Of a stretch of 64,000 nt of DNA, positions 1 to 13,038 are shown piece by piece; within the stretch, counting starts at the first letter, position 1; each line of letters opens with the position of its first letter. The stretch lies in the NCBI GenBank assembly GCA_018389105.1, contig JACATO010000329.1, positions 1,157,501 to 1,221,500 on the forward strand. The letters are read 5' to 3'. The notes below the pieces were generated by a model that was not told the origin of the DNA, searched no databases, and saw only the letters and a program-made list of their open reading frames with translations. The stretch is from Nautilus pompilius. Its lineage: Eukaryota > Mollusca > Cephalopoda > Nautilida > Nautilidae. The position numbers and the translations under genes were made by a program.

Positions 1-220
1 TATTATTGTTATTATTATTATTATTGTTATTATTGTTATTTATTGTTATTATTATGTTATTCTTGTATCTTGTTTTCTTATTATTATTATTATCTTATTA
101 TTTCTTTTATTATTCTTATTATTATTATTAGTATTGTTGTTATTATTATTGTTGTTATTATTATTGTTGTTTATTATTTATTATTATTATATTATTATAT
201 TATTATTATTATTATTTAGG
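1..220. repeat. TTA/TTG trinucleotide microsatellite
   Basis: The first 220 bases are almost only T and A with scattered G, built from att/gtt triplets with occasional slips. It is a simple-sequence tract with no coding content. The bases between it and the Tc1-like element at 446 hold a short CT-rich patch and A/T runs and no gene that I can see. Confidence 0.9.
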
Positions 221-445
221 CGGCGGAATAACTACTGCTAGGTGTCGAGAGACCAAGTCGGCTTTTGGCATTGTGTCTTTCTCGCCCCTCTCTCTCTCCG
301 GGTACCTTTGTCTCTTTCCATATCTAAGGATGAAACAGGTCTTCAATTGTAAAAAAAAAAGAAAAAATGGAAGAAAAAACTTTAAAGAATCTACCGTAGT
401 TGATTGAATGCGAAATTAAAAAAATTTTTTTTTTACTTTGATATA

Positions 446-1894
446 CAGTGGCGGGAAAGGTTCACGAACATTGGCAGAACAAAGATAAGTTGGCCTGTGT
501 TTAAGTAAATATCTCAATATGGGCATCGGGCTGATGGAAAAAGCAATTTCTCGTTGTTTCGATTGACGGATACACCAACTTAGCCCATAGTAAATGTTTT
601 GCATACGCTCTCTCTTCTTACATCATGACGACGGAATTTCGGAGCGGCAAACGTTTAGAACGTCAACTGGTTATTTTTGGGGGTTTTTCGGAAAACCGGT
701 GAGATATAATAGACTAATGCTAACCCTTTCAGAGAGCAGTGGGTGGAGAAGCCAGTTCGAGACCGACGAAAGGCGCCCGGAGAAACTCTCGAATTCCCAG
801 ACCGCTAAGCCCCTGGTCGGGTGAACTGATTCTCGGACCGTATCAAGGGTCTATCAGAAACGGACGGGCACAAGATTTCTGTTGACGTTTTAAGGGATTT
901 GAAAGGATCACAGATTTACACGAAAACTTTCCAGAGACGGTTTTGTGATTTCAAATTAATTAATGGGGCGTGTTGACAGGAAGAAACCCTTTAATTTTCT
1001 TAAAGAATTGAAGGCCCCGACTTCAGCGCGCCAAGCACCAGTACCATTGGACCCCGAAAATACAGGTTGCTCTGGCCAGATGAATCAGGGTTCCAATGGT
1101 TTGGATGAGATGGTGGGACTTCGCGGCGAAGATTTGGCGAAGCATTCTACTCGAAGTGTAGTAAACTGACGATCAAAGGTGTGGGCGGGACTGTTATGGT
1201 ATTCGGGGAATAAGGGATCGGTTTGTTTACTGGACATTTTGGTCAATATACTACAAGTACATCATAGGACCGATTTCCTCGCTCTCAACTGGATTTTCCG
1301 ACATGACACCGACCCAAAACATCCGGCCGCCATCATCAAGCGGTATCCAACAGACCAGAAAATACTCCAGTTCTAAAGTTTGTCGGCTCAAAGCCGTTGA
1401 TTTTTGAATCCAACAGAGAATCCATGGAACGATATGGAGAAAGCTGTTAGGATGGAAAACCTAGCCAGATGTTTCCATCAATTGTCCCATATTTTTGGTC
1501 GACTTGAGCCGATATTTGCATAAACCGATGTATTCATCTTGTGGAGACCATGCTCAAGTAATGTCAGGCCGTGACTGATGTTCATGGGCATGCGACCGAA
1601 TACTGGTGCTTTCTTGAACTGTTTATCTCATGTAATCTCTAAAAATTGGGGTTTTTTTCTGGAACCAACTCTGAGATGTGTTTGGCTTTTGTCGCCACGA
1701 AATTCCGTCATAATGTAAGAAAAGCGAGTAGATAATTACTGCCGATCGTGTTGGTGTGCACGTGATCGGAGGAACGAGAAATTCCTTTTCTCTCAGTGTA
1801 ATACATATGGCTAGAATGTTTCTCTTACAAATTTCACGTACCAATTTGAGTTTGTTTTTTTTTCCATTGTTCTTAAACATTTTGTTCGTTACTG
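446..1894 (+). mobile_element. Degenerate Tc1-like DNA transposon with inverted ends
   Basis: The element is flanked on both sides by TA (444-445 and 1895-1896), the Tc1/mariner target duplication. The left end starts CAGTGGCGGG and the right end, read on the minus strand, starts CAGTAACGAA; both continue with a shared GAACAnTGG block. A longer inner inverted repeat is visible: a segment at about 545-660 with AATTTCTCGTT, TACACCAAC and ATGACG...GGAATTTCG recurs inverted at about 1680-1790. Between the arms, in shifting frames, are transposase remnants: WTP...ESGFQWFG, GGTVMVFG, DTDPKHPA and NPTENPWNDMEKAV, which match the Tc1 blocks around the DDE catalytic residues. Many stops and frameshifts break it, so it is inactive. 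At 1449 bp with subterminal inverted repeats it resembles the IR/DR group of Tc1 elements. Confidence 0.8.
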
Positions 1895-1896
1895 TA

Positions 1897-2639
1897 TGTA
1901 TGTATGTATGTATATTACAGCTATATTATTTTATAAAACCCACGCCTGGCGGTTACTTTTTAACAAATAAGTTTTCTTTTACTGGTCTTATGAGTTTTTT
2001 TTAGTGTTCATGTCAAGTATCTTGCTTAGTTCACCTGAATCCTCTCTTTAATTCTGCTTTTGCACGAAAACTATGAATGAAAATTATAAATCGCCGTCCA
2101 AGAAATGTTCTAAGATGTGAGAAAAACGAAGCGATTGTGTATATGATGTATGGAAAAGGTTCGATGTTGAATTCGATTTCATAGGAAGAATTTGACAGCA
2201 TACTGTTCTCCGGATGGGTTAGTTCAAAAGAGTGGTGCTGGCTTTTGTATAATGGAAGTGAAAATTACCAAGTCTGTGTTGGAATAAAGAATGTTGTTAT
2301 CATAAAAAAGTTACCGCGGCTCCATGGCTGGGTGAGCACAAGCTATGAGTTTGAGTATTTTTGCTCTATTATTTCAGACTAATAGTTTTGAATTTCTGTT
2401 TTTTACACGTCGTGACAAATGATTGATTCTAACAAACTTTGGAAGATAGTTCTACAAAGCCCCTCCCCCAGCCCTAGCATTTTGGACACTTTTAATTATT
2501 AAATTGCGTTAGTTTGTTGCGAAAAACAAGAAATGAAGTGAAATTCTTTGCGCTAGTACTTGATCTGGCTCCCTTTTGCAGCACGAAACATTTCTACCTT
2601 TTTCGGCAATGAGTCAGAAAGATCTGGCATCACGGTCTG
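1897..2639. other. Intergenic, no gene seen
   Basis: This AT-rich stretch has no open frame with recognisable similarity and no clear terminal repeats. It separates the Tc1-like element from the CT microsatellite. Confidence 0.5.
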
Positions 2640-2651
2640 ATCCAGGATTTT

Positions 2652-2683
<32 letters not shown>

Positions 2684-3021
2684 CTATAGACTCTTCTCTC
2701 AGCTCTCTCTCGTCTCTCTCGCTCTTACTCTCGCGCAAGCTCTCTCTCTCTCTCTCTCTTACGCTCTCTCCATCTCTCTCTCATGCTCTCTCTCTCATCT
2801 CTCTCTCTCTCACGCGTCTCTCTCGCCAGCTCTCTTCTCTCTCAACTCTCTCTCTCTTCCTCCTCTCTCTCATCTCTCTCTCTCTCTTCATTATCTCTGT
2901 CTCTCACTCTCTCTCTCTCTCCATCTATCTCTCCTCTTCATCTCTCTGTCTCTCACTTCTCTCTCTCCATCTCTCTCTCTCTCTCTCTCTCCATCTCTCT
3001 CTCTCTCACTCTTCACTCTCT

Positions 3022-3110
<89 letters not shown>

Positions 3111-3115
3111 CATCC
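2640..3115. repeat. (CT)n microsatellite, about 470 bp, interrupted
   Basis: This is a nearly pure pyrimidine tract of CT dinucleotides broken by short words such as catct, cacgcg and tcttca. The longest perfect run lies at about 3030-3092. Open frames through it encode only Ser/Leu or Arg/Glu repeats and are artefacts. Confidence 0.95.
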
Positions 3116-6100
3116 GCGCGAGGGCTTCTTGTAATCCACCATATCGGCGGGCGGGAATCGGAGATGTTGCTTTCAGCTAATGATCCAGATTCTTTCTCTC
3201 GCAGATCTTTTGATCCGATTCATGGGAGGGAGGGCTTTGGGGGGGGTGTCTTGGGAAGCAGTTCCATGCCATGATCACACGAGAAGGGCGGCGTGTACCA
3301 CCATCCTTCTGAGAAAATAGGGACGTCGGATCTCGTGACGTGAAAGATGTCGTTGAACTAGCAATGAATCCGGCAGAATCAGATGTCCTCCGACAAGCAT
3401 CGACTGTGGCTTTCCGCCGCGATAGCTCGGCAGTCGCACCTGACGGTTTCCCGACGTCTGTTAGGGTTGAAGCCATCCTCCACAATCAGATGCACAATCC
3501 ATACTTGAACTTCTCGAGAATCCTGCACTCACGTGCATGCCGCCATTGCTTATATAACGCATAGCCAGCCGATCACAGGTGGCGCTTCCACTATTGCCGC
3601 CTCTACCGCTCAGTCAGAATTAACCTAAAAGTTAGCTAATAACAACAAGTGAAAGAACCAACACCCCGAACGTAAGCATTTCCATTTTGTTTGCATTTGC
3701 CTCCCTAAATTCCCTTTTCGCGCCCTCAGACTTCTCCTACGTGGCAGCGGTTGTGTAAGATGGTGGGGGGAGGTTTCAAACAAACAAAAACAAAAATTGG
3801 TTTGCACCTCAAAATCTCCTACATGGAACCGAAAGGCATCTCGTCGGTTTTGCCTGAACTTTTTAATGGCTGGAGGCCAAGCTCCGTAAAATCTACCTAA
3901 GAAGATGTATGCACTTTCCTTCAAATATTTACTAATCAGGGTAAAGTACACATCTATCTTGGATTAGTTAAGTAGGTTATAAAAATACGTTTGCTTCTAT
4001 GAGTTTAGGGGGGGTTTTAAACGATCTGCGTCGTTATATGTTGTTAGTACGAAATAAATGTCTGTTCAAATAGGATCAGGCTTGATTAAATCGTGCAGAT
4101 AACGATAAAATCAGCGGGCAGTGAAATATCCAGTTATTAACCATAAATATGATACATCCAACAATGTACGACTAAGGGACGGTTTCAAAACTAAATGAAA
4201 ACGCGTGGCGGTGGTTGAAAGTGGCAAACTGTTTGAAATTTATAAAAAAAAAAAAAAAAAATACTGTGCGGGCCTGACCCCTGACTCACCGGTGAGAATT
4301 CCAGATCTCAAACGTGGAGGGTGTTTAATAGTGTACCGTGATGTACAGCAGGAGATATGCAAAGCCGGAAGCCGTAGGAGAAACGTGGAAAAGTCTGATA
4401 CGGAACTGGGATGGTCGGGTAGGAAGCGTGACGGGAGATGAGTGGACCGAACGAATTTTCGAACGGATTTCCAGAGGGTGTAGGGGAAAAAAATAGAAAA
4501 GAAAGAAGATATGTCGGAATGCCATGTATCAATAAACAAACATAATGCCGGGAAGAGACGTTGAAGACGGGGAGTTGCGGGGGAAACTCTTAAAAATGGC
4601 TTATTTATATTCGTCCGACAATGAAGTGGTAGATATGAACCCAAGACGTTTCAGAATTTCCCCGGTTCTCTCAAGAGTCGGCGATTCAACCTTAGAAACT
4701 GTATTCTCGGCTTAGTATTTTCGAAAACCGTCCCGGGTTCCGACCTCCCACCAACAGGTTTGTCTGTCCTGGGCGCATTTTGGACATTCTCTGAAGGTAG
4801 CCATTCCCATCCTATGAACGTGGGCGTTTAGAGGCGACCGGACCCGTACCGGTAGATCTCCGCGTGACCCGTGAAAATCTTTTCGCACATTTACTAATTT
4901 TTAATTTCCCCAAATCAACGTATGTTGTTTTCAGAATCAACTCAACAAGGATTCTTCCCTAAAATTTCGGTTGACACGCTCTCTCGCTCCAGGAGTCAGA
5001 CTCTAGCCATGGCCTCCAGGAGTGTGGTATCACCTCCATCCCAGTAACAGGTTTGGCAAACTAAGCCAGAAGATCCCAGTTGCAACCTCTATGGCGATAC
5101 CAACTTGATTTCCATTCGTGGCATTAATAATCTAGCAGACGTAAAGTTTCGAGGTATAAATAAACTCTATACCTGTGTAATTTATTAGATTAGTCAGTCA
5201 ATTGAAGAATGACATCTGTCGCAGAGATTTAGCGTTATTTAAATAAAACAAAAGAATTATATTCCTTATTACATGAAAATAACATTATCGAAAATTGTTA
5301 TTTCAGTGAAGAATTCACCAGGTTGGTTTTCCGCCTCTCCGCAACACCTGCTCTAAGATGGATTTTAATGTAGCAAAATGGTTTTATAGAGGATGACTCC
5401 ATATCCTTTGTTTGCCAATCTGTAAGTCGCATAGGGCGTTACGCGCCTTCGAAGGCAGCGACCATTGTCTCAGCCGTTTGGCCTTGAGCCGAGAGTGGGC
5501 CGGGTTCTTCCGTAGACGGAGATATCTGCGGTAAGTGCCACCGAGCGAACCTGCTACACTACCCGCTTGGCTGGCAATTGAAATATGATGAGGATGAGAA
5601 AAGTGCAAAACTGTTGCAGACCGACGACACTTGCACGCATCAAGGATCACGCTGTGAATGACGCACAATATAGTATAGGGCTGACTGCCCCTCCTGTTCA
5701 AGTTATCGGTAAAAGATTTACTGCAGCTAACCTGGCCGGACTATCGTATCTAACTACTGGTGGCCCGCTACTGACTGGAAGTTTAGATTATAACTTTTAG
5801 CCTAAGCACAAAAACACTAAATTAAAAACTTAAATATATAAATATACTTATATATTATACGTTATGGTGTTCAGCATTTTTTTTTTTTTTTAAATGCGAA
5901 ACTAAACCTTAATGTAGCTGCGAAAAGTTATTTTAGGGTATTCTGGGAACGACACCACCTGACGGCAATCTTATCTTTGGGCGTGTGGACGTATGGGTTA
6001 CGTGGACTCCACGCGAGGAAAACTCCCTCAGTAACCTCATTCGGTTTCAGCCAGTACCCGATTTGGGGGTGGGTGGGGTGATGAAAAGCTGCCAACGACC

Positions 6101-8690
6101 AACAGCACGCAACCAATGGTTACTGCGTCAAGTGTATGAAGCTAAAAGCAAACCTTTATCAGCGGACACTCTTAAAAGAGTGTCTGTCCGATTTTGACTC
6201 TTTCTTCTTCATACAAGCGTGTGAGAACGATTATCTCAGAGTAATTCTATTCCTTTGCCTTTCGTGAAATCCAAAATGAGTTTTGGACAATTAATTCTCT
6301 TTCGATGCTCTGCTGTAAGTAAAGTTTTTAACGGGACTGTATGAAAATTCATTCCTTATCTTCTTACAGCGAAGTTTTTTTTTTGAGGGAGGCTATTCTG
6401 AATCTTCAAAAAAAACAGATGCCGATAACTTGTTGCCCAAATCCATAGATATGTGACATTATTATTTTCTTCTGTCGATTTTCTGCGAACAATGGAACCG
6501 ATCAGAACCCCGCAACTATGTTTTGCCCGAACTTCATTTTGGACGCTTTTCAGATTTACCACGTGGAACAGCTGGGTCTGTCCCGACATGCTCACTGGTG
6601 AATCAAGAGGTGCACATTTGACAAGATGCAATCTCGTTAACCAATTTTCGGTAACTACTGATAGAAATCGCATTCTTTCAGCCAGTCTCGTTAAAAAAAA
6701 AGAAGAAAATCTGCTAGTAGTATTTCAGATTTTATCAAAATCAGAACTGAAATGCTGCATAAGTTACTTAAGCCCGAACAACGGGTCTTCACCAGGGCAT
6801 GTATGTATAGTCAGGCCTATACTACCCTTCCGGCGCTACTTCGGCCCAAGAGTCCACAACCCACTGACACACTGCCTCAATTTGAATATTTTTGTATTTT
6901 CAAGAAGGGGCTGACATTAACTTACATAAGAAACGATCTGCATTCTCATTGGTTAATTACGCCTGTAAGTATGTTTCAGTACCTGAATTAGTGTTAAATT
7001 GGTGAGGTGTATTCTAGTATTGTAGTAATAGTGTAAATACTATAGTAAGTATACACAACTGTACACTCAGGTCGTAAGTCACCGCTATCATCTTAATGAG
7101 TGCAGAACAAGCATAAATTATAGGCCCATTGCTTGAATAACGAAGGCATCTGACACTTACTCGCCCAAGTGTTCTCTGGTCTGAGTACTTTGATACACTT
7201 GAAATGCGTGACTTGAATATAAAATCCACAATGACGTGAGATGAATGAGGCTCTGTTTCCAGGAAATACCACAAACATAACGCATGTAGTAAGCATGTCA
7301 GAGCTTTCTAAGGCTCTGAGAACACAAAAAGACAGTTTCACAGTCATTCTAGAAGGTTTTTCATTTCCCGACCATGTCAGTTATCATGTGAGTCTTTCCC
7401 AGAAACAAATAGGGGCCTACTATGTGTTTTTTCAAGGAGAATACATAGGGATTTTACTCTTCAAGAAGGGAGGGCGGCTTATACACCGGTAATATACCAA
7501 AACCACATATATTACCATGGAAAGTAGGTGTAGGCTTATACTCGGGGGCGGCCTATACACCGAGATCTACAGTAATATAAGTAGCAAAAGAAAGAAGCAC
7601 TGACCTGGTACCTTTTTCATAATTTATTATTTTTAAGGTGTTCAGTTAATTTCAACAGATCACGTTTATAATTAATTGTTTCCCATTCACTGAATTTATT
7701 AATTTTGTTTATTAGTAGACTAGTAGTAGTAAGTAGTAGTTATGATTTTCTTGTTTGTCTTTAGAACTATTAATAGAATGTTTGTGAACTGTGCACCGGC
7801 GGAGCGGAGCCTTAAATTTCCGGTAAACAGCACATCAACCGGGTCCCAGGTAACTCTGGTAGTAGTTAAAACCGCCATGGGTGTCAGGGAAACCTGTCTC
7901 TACACGTGTTTCAAGTTCTCTGCAGCCCCGTAAATGGTTAGGCCTGCATGGGTGGTCGCACTGCAACAACAGAGAGGTAAGACGTCGTCCCGACCCCCGT
8001 ATGAGGGAAACCGGTTGGGGTCCCTTTGTGACTTACCATCATTTTTATTTAAATATTAAAAAATAAAATTACTGGCAGTGTTATGAAGAATATCGTTAGA
8101 AATCAAATAAAAAGATGCGGAGTGTAATATATGGAATTCCGAGAAGCAAGAATGTGTGTGTGTGTGTGTGGATTATTGATTAGTAAGCTGTTCTCGTGTT
8201 CATTGTAGCACAAGTCTCTTCGCTACTTATTGTCATAACCAATGTTTATTTGTATAGAAAAATTGAAGATTAAACTTTTGGTTAATATATGTTTAACGTC
8301 ATTTTCGCCCGCCATTAAATAAATGCAGATAGCGATGGTGTAATAATTTGGCGTGGAGGTTTAAGGAGACTTCCAGAGTGTTGAAGAACTTCCGCTTATA
8401 GTTTTACACTTTAAAGGTGAGCTGTCACCTGTCTGAATCCCATTACACCTCTATGAATCATTACTCTTTTCTTAGTTTGTTTTGTTTCTGTATGTTGTTG
8501 CTCCTTCTAAGAGAAGCAAAAACAAACATTGGGAAACAATAACTTGAACTAGCAAAACTCAAGTCAGTGCTGCTACAGGTCACTCGATTTATTCATTCAT
8601 TTTACGTATAGATGCACGGAGTGATGGTTGAAACAAACAGCGGTTACGTCGGTATTGCGACTAGCTGAAAAGTGAGACCACTCCATCAGG
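3116..8690. other. Intergenic region, no confident gene
   Basis: This 5.5-kb stretch has more CpG and G+C than the right half of the window. I see only short open frames without recognisable domains. Around 7460-7575 there are diverged iterations of a GGCTTATACnC-like word (GGCTTATACACC, GGCTTATACTCG, GGCCTATACACC), which suggests a transposon terminus, but I could not define ends. At 4720-4760 a GGTTCCGACCTCC word resembles a tRNA-type box B and may be a SINE relic. Confidence 0.4.
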
Positions 8691-8693
8691 GCA

Positions 8694-8968
8694 GAATCTC
8701 TCTCTCTCTCCCCCTCTCCCTCTTTCTGTACTGACGTTATATCACCATCTCTCTCTGTACTGACGTTATATCGTCTCTCTGTTTTCTCTTCTCTCTCTCT
8801 CTGTACTGACGTTATATCGTCTCTCTGTCTCTCTGCACTGACCTCATTCTCTCTCTCTCTCTCTCTCTCTCTGTACTGACGTTATATCGTCTCTCTGTCT
8901 CTCTGCACTGACCTCATTTCTCTCTCTGTCTCTCTGCACTGACCTCATTCTCTCTCTCTCCCTCTCTG

Positions 8969-8999
<31 letters not shown>

Positions 9000-9000
9000 C
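8694..9000. repeat. CT-rich minisatellite with a repeated TGACGTTATATCG unit
   Basis: A compound tandem repeat. Blocks of (CT)n alternate with the word TGTACTGACGTTATATCG, seen four times (the first diverged), and TGCACTGACCTCATT, seen three times. The composite units are about 40-80 bp, so this is a higher-order array and not a plain dinucleotide. Confidence 0.85.
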
Positions 9001-9915
9001 GTTTAATTCCTTCCCTTTTACAAGAACTAATTTCCGAAAGGTATTTAGATACTCAATATTATAATAAATGTGCAACCGTAAATGAAAGCTTCATAACCGG
9101 AGAGGGGGGGGGGATGCTTGGTAACCTAACCAGACAGTAAAAGAAGTACTCTACAATGGCTAAGAGGAGCTTTATTGGTTAAATTACCGTGAAAAGGGTC
9201 ACTAATTATCATTCCATCGAACGAACGAATATCAAATGCCACGTGCTACCAGCACCACCAGCATACAGATGGATAAGTGTATGCGTTGTGCGTGTACAGT
9301 GGGCAGGTACAGTTTCAGTATTGAAGAATTTTTCACTTCTGCGGGCAAAACGCTAGGAGGTTGGTTGTTGTTTTCTCTTGAATGGCTGTCGGAAGAGAAA
9401 GAGCGGCGTATGACGCGGGTTATAGAGGCAGCAACAGTCTTATCTACTAATTTCGTGCGCGTGTGTGTTGGTGGGGGGACTGTCACAAATGCAAGATAAA
9501 TCTAAAAAAAGCACTCTCGATTAGATATTAGGAAATGGTTTTCAGGGATCGTGTGTTTTGCCAAGTCAAGTGGCGACAGAGGCTGTCCATATATTGTATA
9601 AGTTCTAAACCTTTCTGCTCCCCCGACCTTTCACATCTATCGCCCTTTTCGATAGTGGGCCAAGACGAATATTTAGAAGTTATTTGCGGTTTTAGTGGAA
9701 TGCTCGCTGACTGCAATCTAATTAACTTTTAAAACAAAGAAACGTTTGTTCTAACTTATATATATATATTGGTGATTCGGTATTGTCGACCTCCATGGTA
9801 AGATTTGGTAGGAGTTGAAAGAATGGTGTATTGTAATGTGGTATTTGTTTATGTAGATTTCTGAAAACTGATTCTGAGCCGTCAAATCGTAAGGCCGTTT
9901 TCTCAACTTTCAGTC

Positions 9916-9976
<61 letters not shown>

Positions 9977-12900
9977 CTTTAACTCACTAATAAGGTCATT
10001 GGTGTCTTTCAAGAGAGAGAGAAAGCAAAATAATTATCTAACCCTTAGCGACCCCTGTCGGGCCTTTTTGAAATTCGTTGTAATTCGGTAAACAGTAACC
10101 CGGACTCGGGGCGAAATAATCCCTACGTCTTAAACAATTTTTCACCGCTGCTGAACTTTATCTCAAGAATTTTTGTCTAACCTTTTCCCCCTTTAACTGG
10201 TGGAAAATAAATCCATCGGAATTGCTGGATCAGACTTTCATCCACGATCTGGTCGCCAATGGGAAAATGAGTTAATAAATTAACAGTATGGTGAAATTTC
10301 TGAACCACTCAGCCAAGTAGAAATGTTAGCGGAGGTTTGCACTGAAGAATGGTGATAATGCGATTGCTGACAAAAGGGGAAGAATTTCACACAAAAGTGT
10401 TAAATTAATTACGCAGCGCAAAGTGTTTGTATCTCTTCTTTTGTCTGCTTGACTGGCTGTATTTTGTCGATATAAGAGTACCTGCTTAGCACTCAGCTTT
10501 CAGCGTTCTTAATATGGCCGTCGTCGTACTTGACTTCGTTTGTTGCACTTTTATCCCGCTGGTGGCGCAGTACGACTGCGCGCGCGAGGATTTCGGAACT
10601 TCTTTCCAACGGCTCAGCGGATTAAGGCGCAAAAGCCGAGCTGGAGTTCGTTCGTTAGAAAGGAAAGTGTAAGTCCTAAAACATTCGTGTGCAAATGCGC
10701 AGTGAGCGTTACGAGTCTAGAATCAGTTATGGGAACGGTTTTCTTTCAAGCGCAGTGGCCCTGAAGACGAGCTGCGTTCAGGTAGCAGGCCACCAACTGC
10801 CATGACACCTGGCAGTACAGAGCGTGGAAGGGCTGATTCGAACGCTTTTATCTTTTACATTTATAGTCTGAAACGGAAATATATATATATATATGTTATT
10901 TTTTACGTTCTCTTTACTAGTGCGAGTCTGGCTGAAGTGCGAGGGTTCGACTGTTTTCCTCATAACGGCCGCCATTATTAACTGCCTTGCTCTGATTCTC
11001 CTCGACCATGTGCAGGTTAATTTCTCCGAAATCTGTAAACACTGGGCGGGACGTTCGTTCGAGTCATCTATCACCAAGTTAGCCATCGATGCCTTGACTT
11101 AAGATTTGTTTCGCTGTTGAAGCCGTCACCTGCGGAGGCAAGAAACGGATATAAGATTAACCCTTTCACAGAAAGCGTTCCCGCACTGCAAGACGAACGA
11201 GAAGGCCAAGTTTATACGACCTGATACTGCCACTCTCCCACCGCCATAAACAAGTTCTCGCTGTTGGCGTTTAAAATACCTTTCTGTAGTAGCTGACAAA
11301 GCCCGAATTTCCAGGCAGTACCTTTGAAGTAATCCCTGCGAAAGGGCATTCTCTGCCGGGCAGGGCGGCTTCAACCTTACCTGGTTTCAAACCAGTTTAA
11401 ACCGCTCTATAGAATTTGCGTAGTTTATGCAGTTCTATGCTCACATTCTGCTCCACAATCAACGGGTGGTTTTTAATTCGGCGTAACAGGGTTTGGATTA
11501 AAACGGACCAGGTTTATAAGCAGAAAACCTATAGATATCGAAGTAGGCGTGTCTCCGCATGTCCGGTTGCTGCAGTATCCGCTTAGCCTACCACGCGGTG
11601 CTTCTTGGGCGAAACAGAAACAGGTCTCGTTGTATCGGAAGCAAGTGCCCGACCTCTCTCTCTCTCTCTGAACGGAAGTTGTTTTTTTTTTTTTTTTTTT
11701 AAAAAAAGACGCCAGGATACACCCATCGTATCCTGGCCCCGAGGGTGTTGTCTCGCTTCTGCTGCTGAGGTCACGATGAAGCGCGAGAGTGGCTCTGCTG
11801 AAACATCGGATGCAGTCCACGTCACTGTAGAAGAGGAAGAAGAAGAAGAACCCGTCGAGATTGTCTTGCATCACTGATTATGAATTTACATATATTGTAG
11901 ACTATTTTGCATTTACGTATACATATAGAGTATTGAGTTTTGCTCGAGGTTATTTTAATAATGTAAGTTAAACAAAAGTTCGCAGTTTAATTTTTATGAA
12001 TATAAACCAAAAGTTGTGCACACATAAAAAAAACTTAGTTGCTTCTGACAAAGATGTAGGCGAGTCGCTGCGTCCGAACATGGCGCAAAAGGAAAATCTG
12101 ACGACGATTCTGCTTCTGTGGGAATGATTACAACAGGGTGAAAGATGCTAAAGCGATTACATCATCCACACCCCCTTATCATTCAGCACCCTTTCGGTCG
12201 CCATCTGAAAACTTATCGTTCCACGAAGCTTAGAGTTTACAACACGTACGGAGTTTGCTATAAAGGAGGTCGAAACGAAGATTGGTAGTGCCAGTGTGCG
12301 AGTATCAACCGTCAAAGGCAACTAAGTTGCCAAACGTTTTGTTGTGTGCTAGAGCACAACTTCCCGATTAACAGTCCCCAAACATTTTTTTAAAGGTGAC
12401 CATTTTAAATCTAGGGTTCTCAAAGGCCAGATTCAAGCAACAGCTAAATCTGACTATAAATCTGGTGCTTTTGCGACCAGTAGGGTCTAATAGGGACAGA
12501 TTTAATGTGGAATTTTAAACCAAAATTAGTTCGAAATTAACTAATTCGTGAATTCATAAATGAACAAAACAAAGCACGACTTATTATTACTTAATTATTA
12601 ACTGATTTATGTTAAATTTAAATTTACTAAGGTAATAGAGAAAAAAGTCAGATACAAATCTGATGATGGAAAAGATTTAAAATTCGAATCTGTTTCTATT
12701 TTATTTACATCACAGATATTTTAAAAATTAACAACTTGCCTTTATTTTAAATATGTCCTTCAAAAAATGTAATGAATTTAGAAATCGATCATCTCCAGTT
12801 GTACATCTTCAAGTGCATCATCCACTTTTACTCTAAAAGAATTCAGAAAGATCTGCAGCTATTTTCTGTGTTTATGGAACTCCCTGAATCTCTTCTGGAA

Positions 12901-13038
12901 CCCGAGAGTAATTTTTCAACGAGCTTTGCAACTCTCTTGGCTGGAAGCTCCTCAGTGATGTTGTATATTGCTGCAACGCAGCAAATGAAGTAGACAAAGT
13001 TCCCATCGTTTATCTGTTTGTGAAAACGTCTCAATCAA
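9001..13038. other. Intergenic region with short simple repeats, no confident gene
   Basis: Contents: an (ATA)n trinucleotide tract at about 9916-9976, a short AT run near 10880, and a poly-T tract near 11680-11700. A possible promoter plus first exon lies at about 10470-10670: a TATAAG word at 10471, an ATG at 10514, an open frame to about 10666 and then GTAAGT. I found no downstream exon, so I do not call a gene. The rest is AT-rich and shows no recognisable coding sequence. Confidence 0.4.

Noticed and set aside
2783-3274. 163-codon open frame through the CT microsatellite
   Set aside because: It encodes only Ser/Leu repeats and exists because a CT dinucleotide has no stop codons. The reverse-strand frame at 2553-2738 has the same cause.
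9722-10012. Poly-isoleucine open frame
   Set aside because: Translation of the ATA trinucleotide repeat.
11583-11877. Overlapping open frames on both strands with Lys or Phe runs
   Set aside because: They depend on a poly-T tract, and neither strand shows a known domain.
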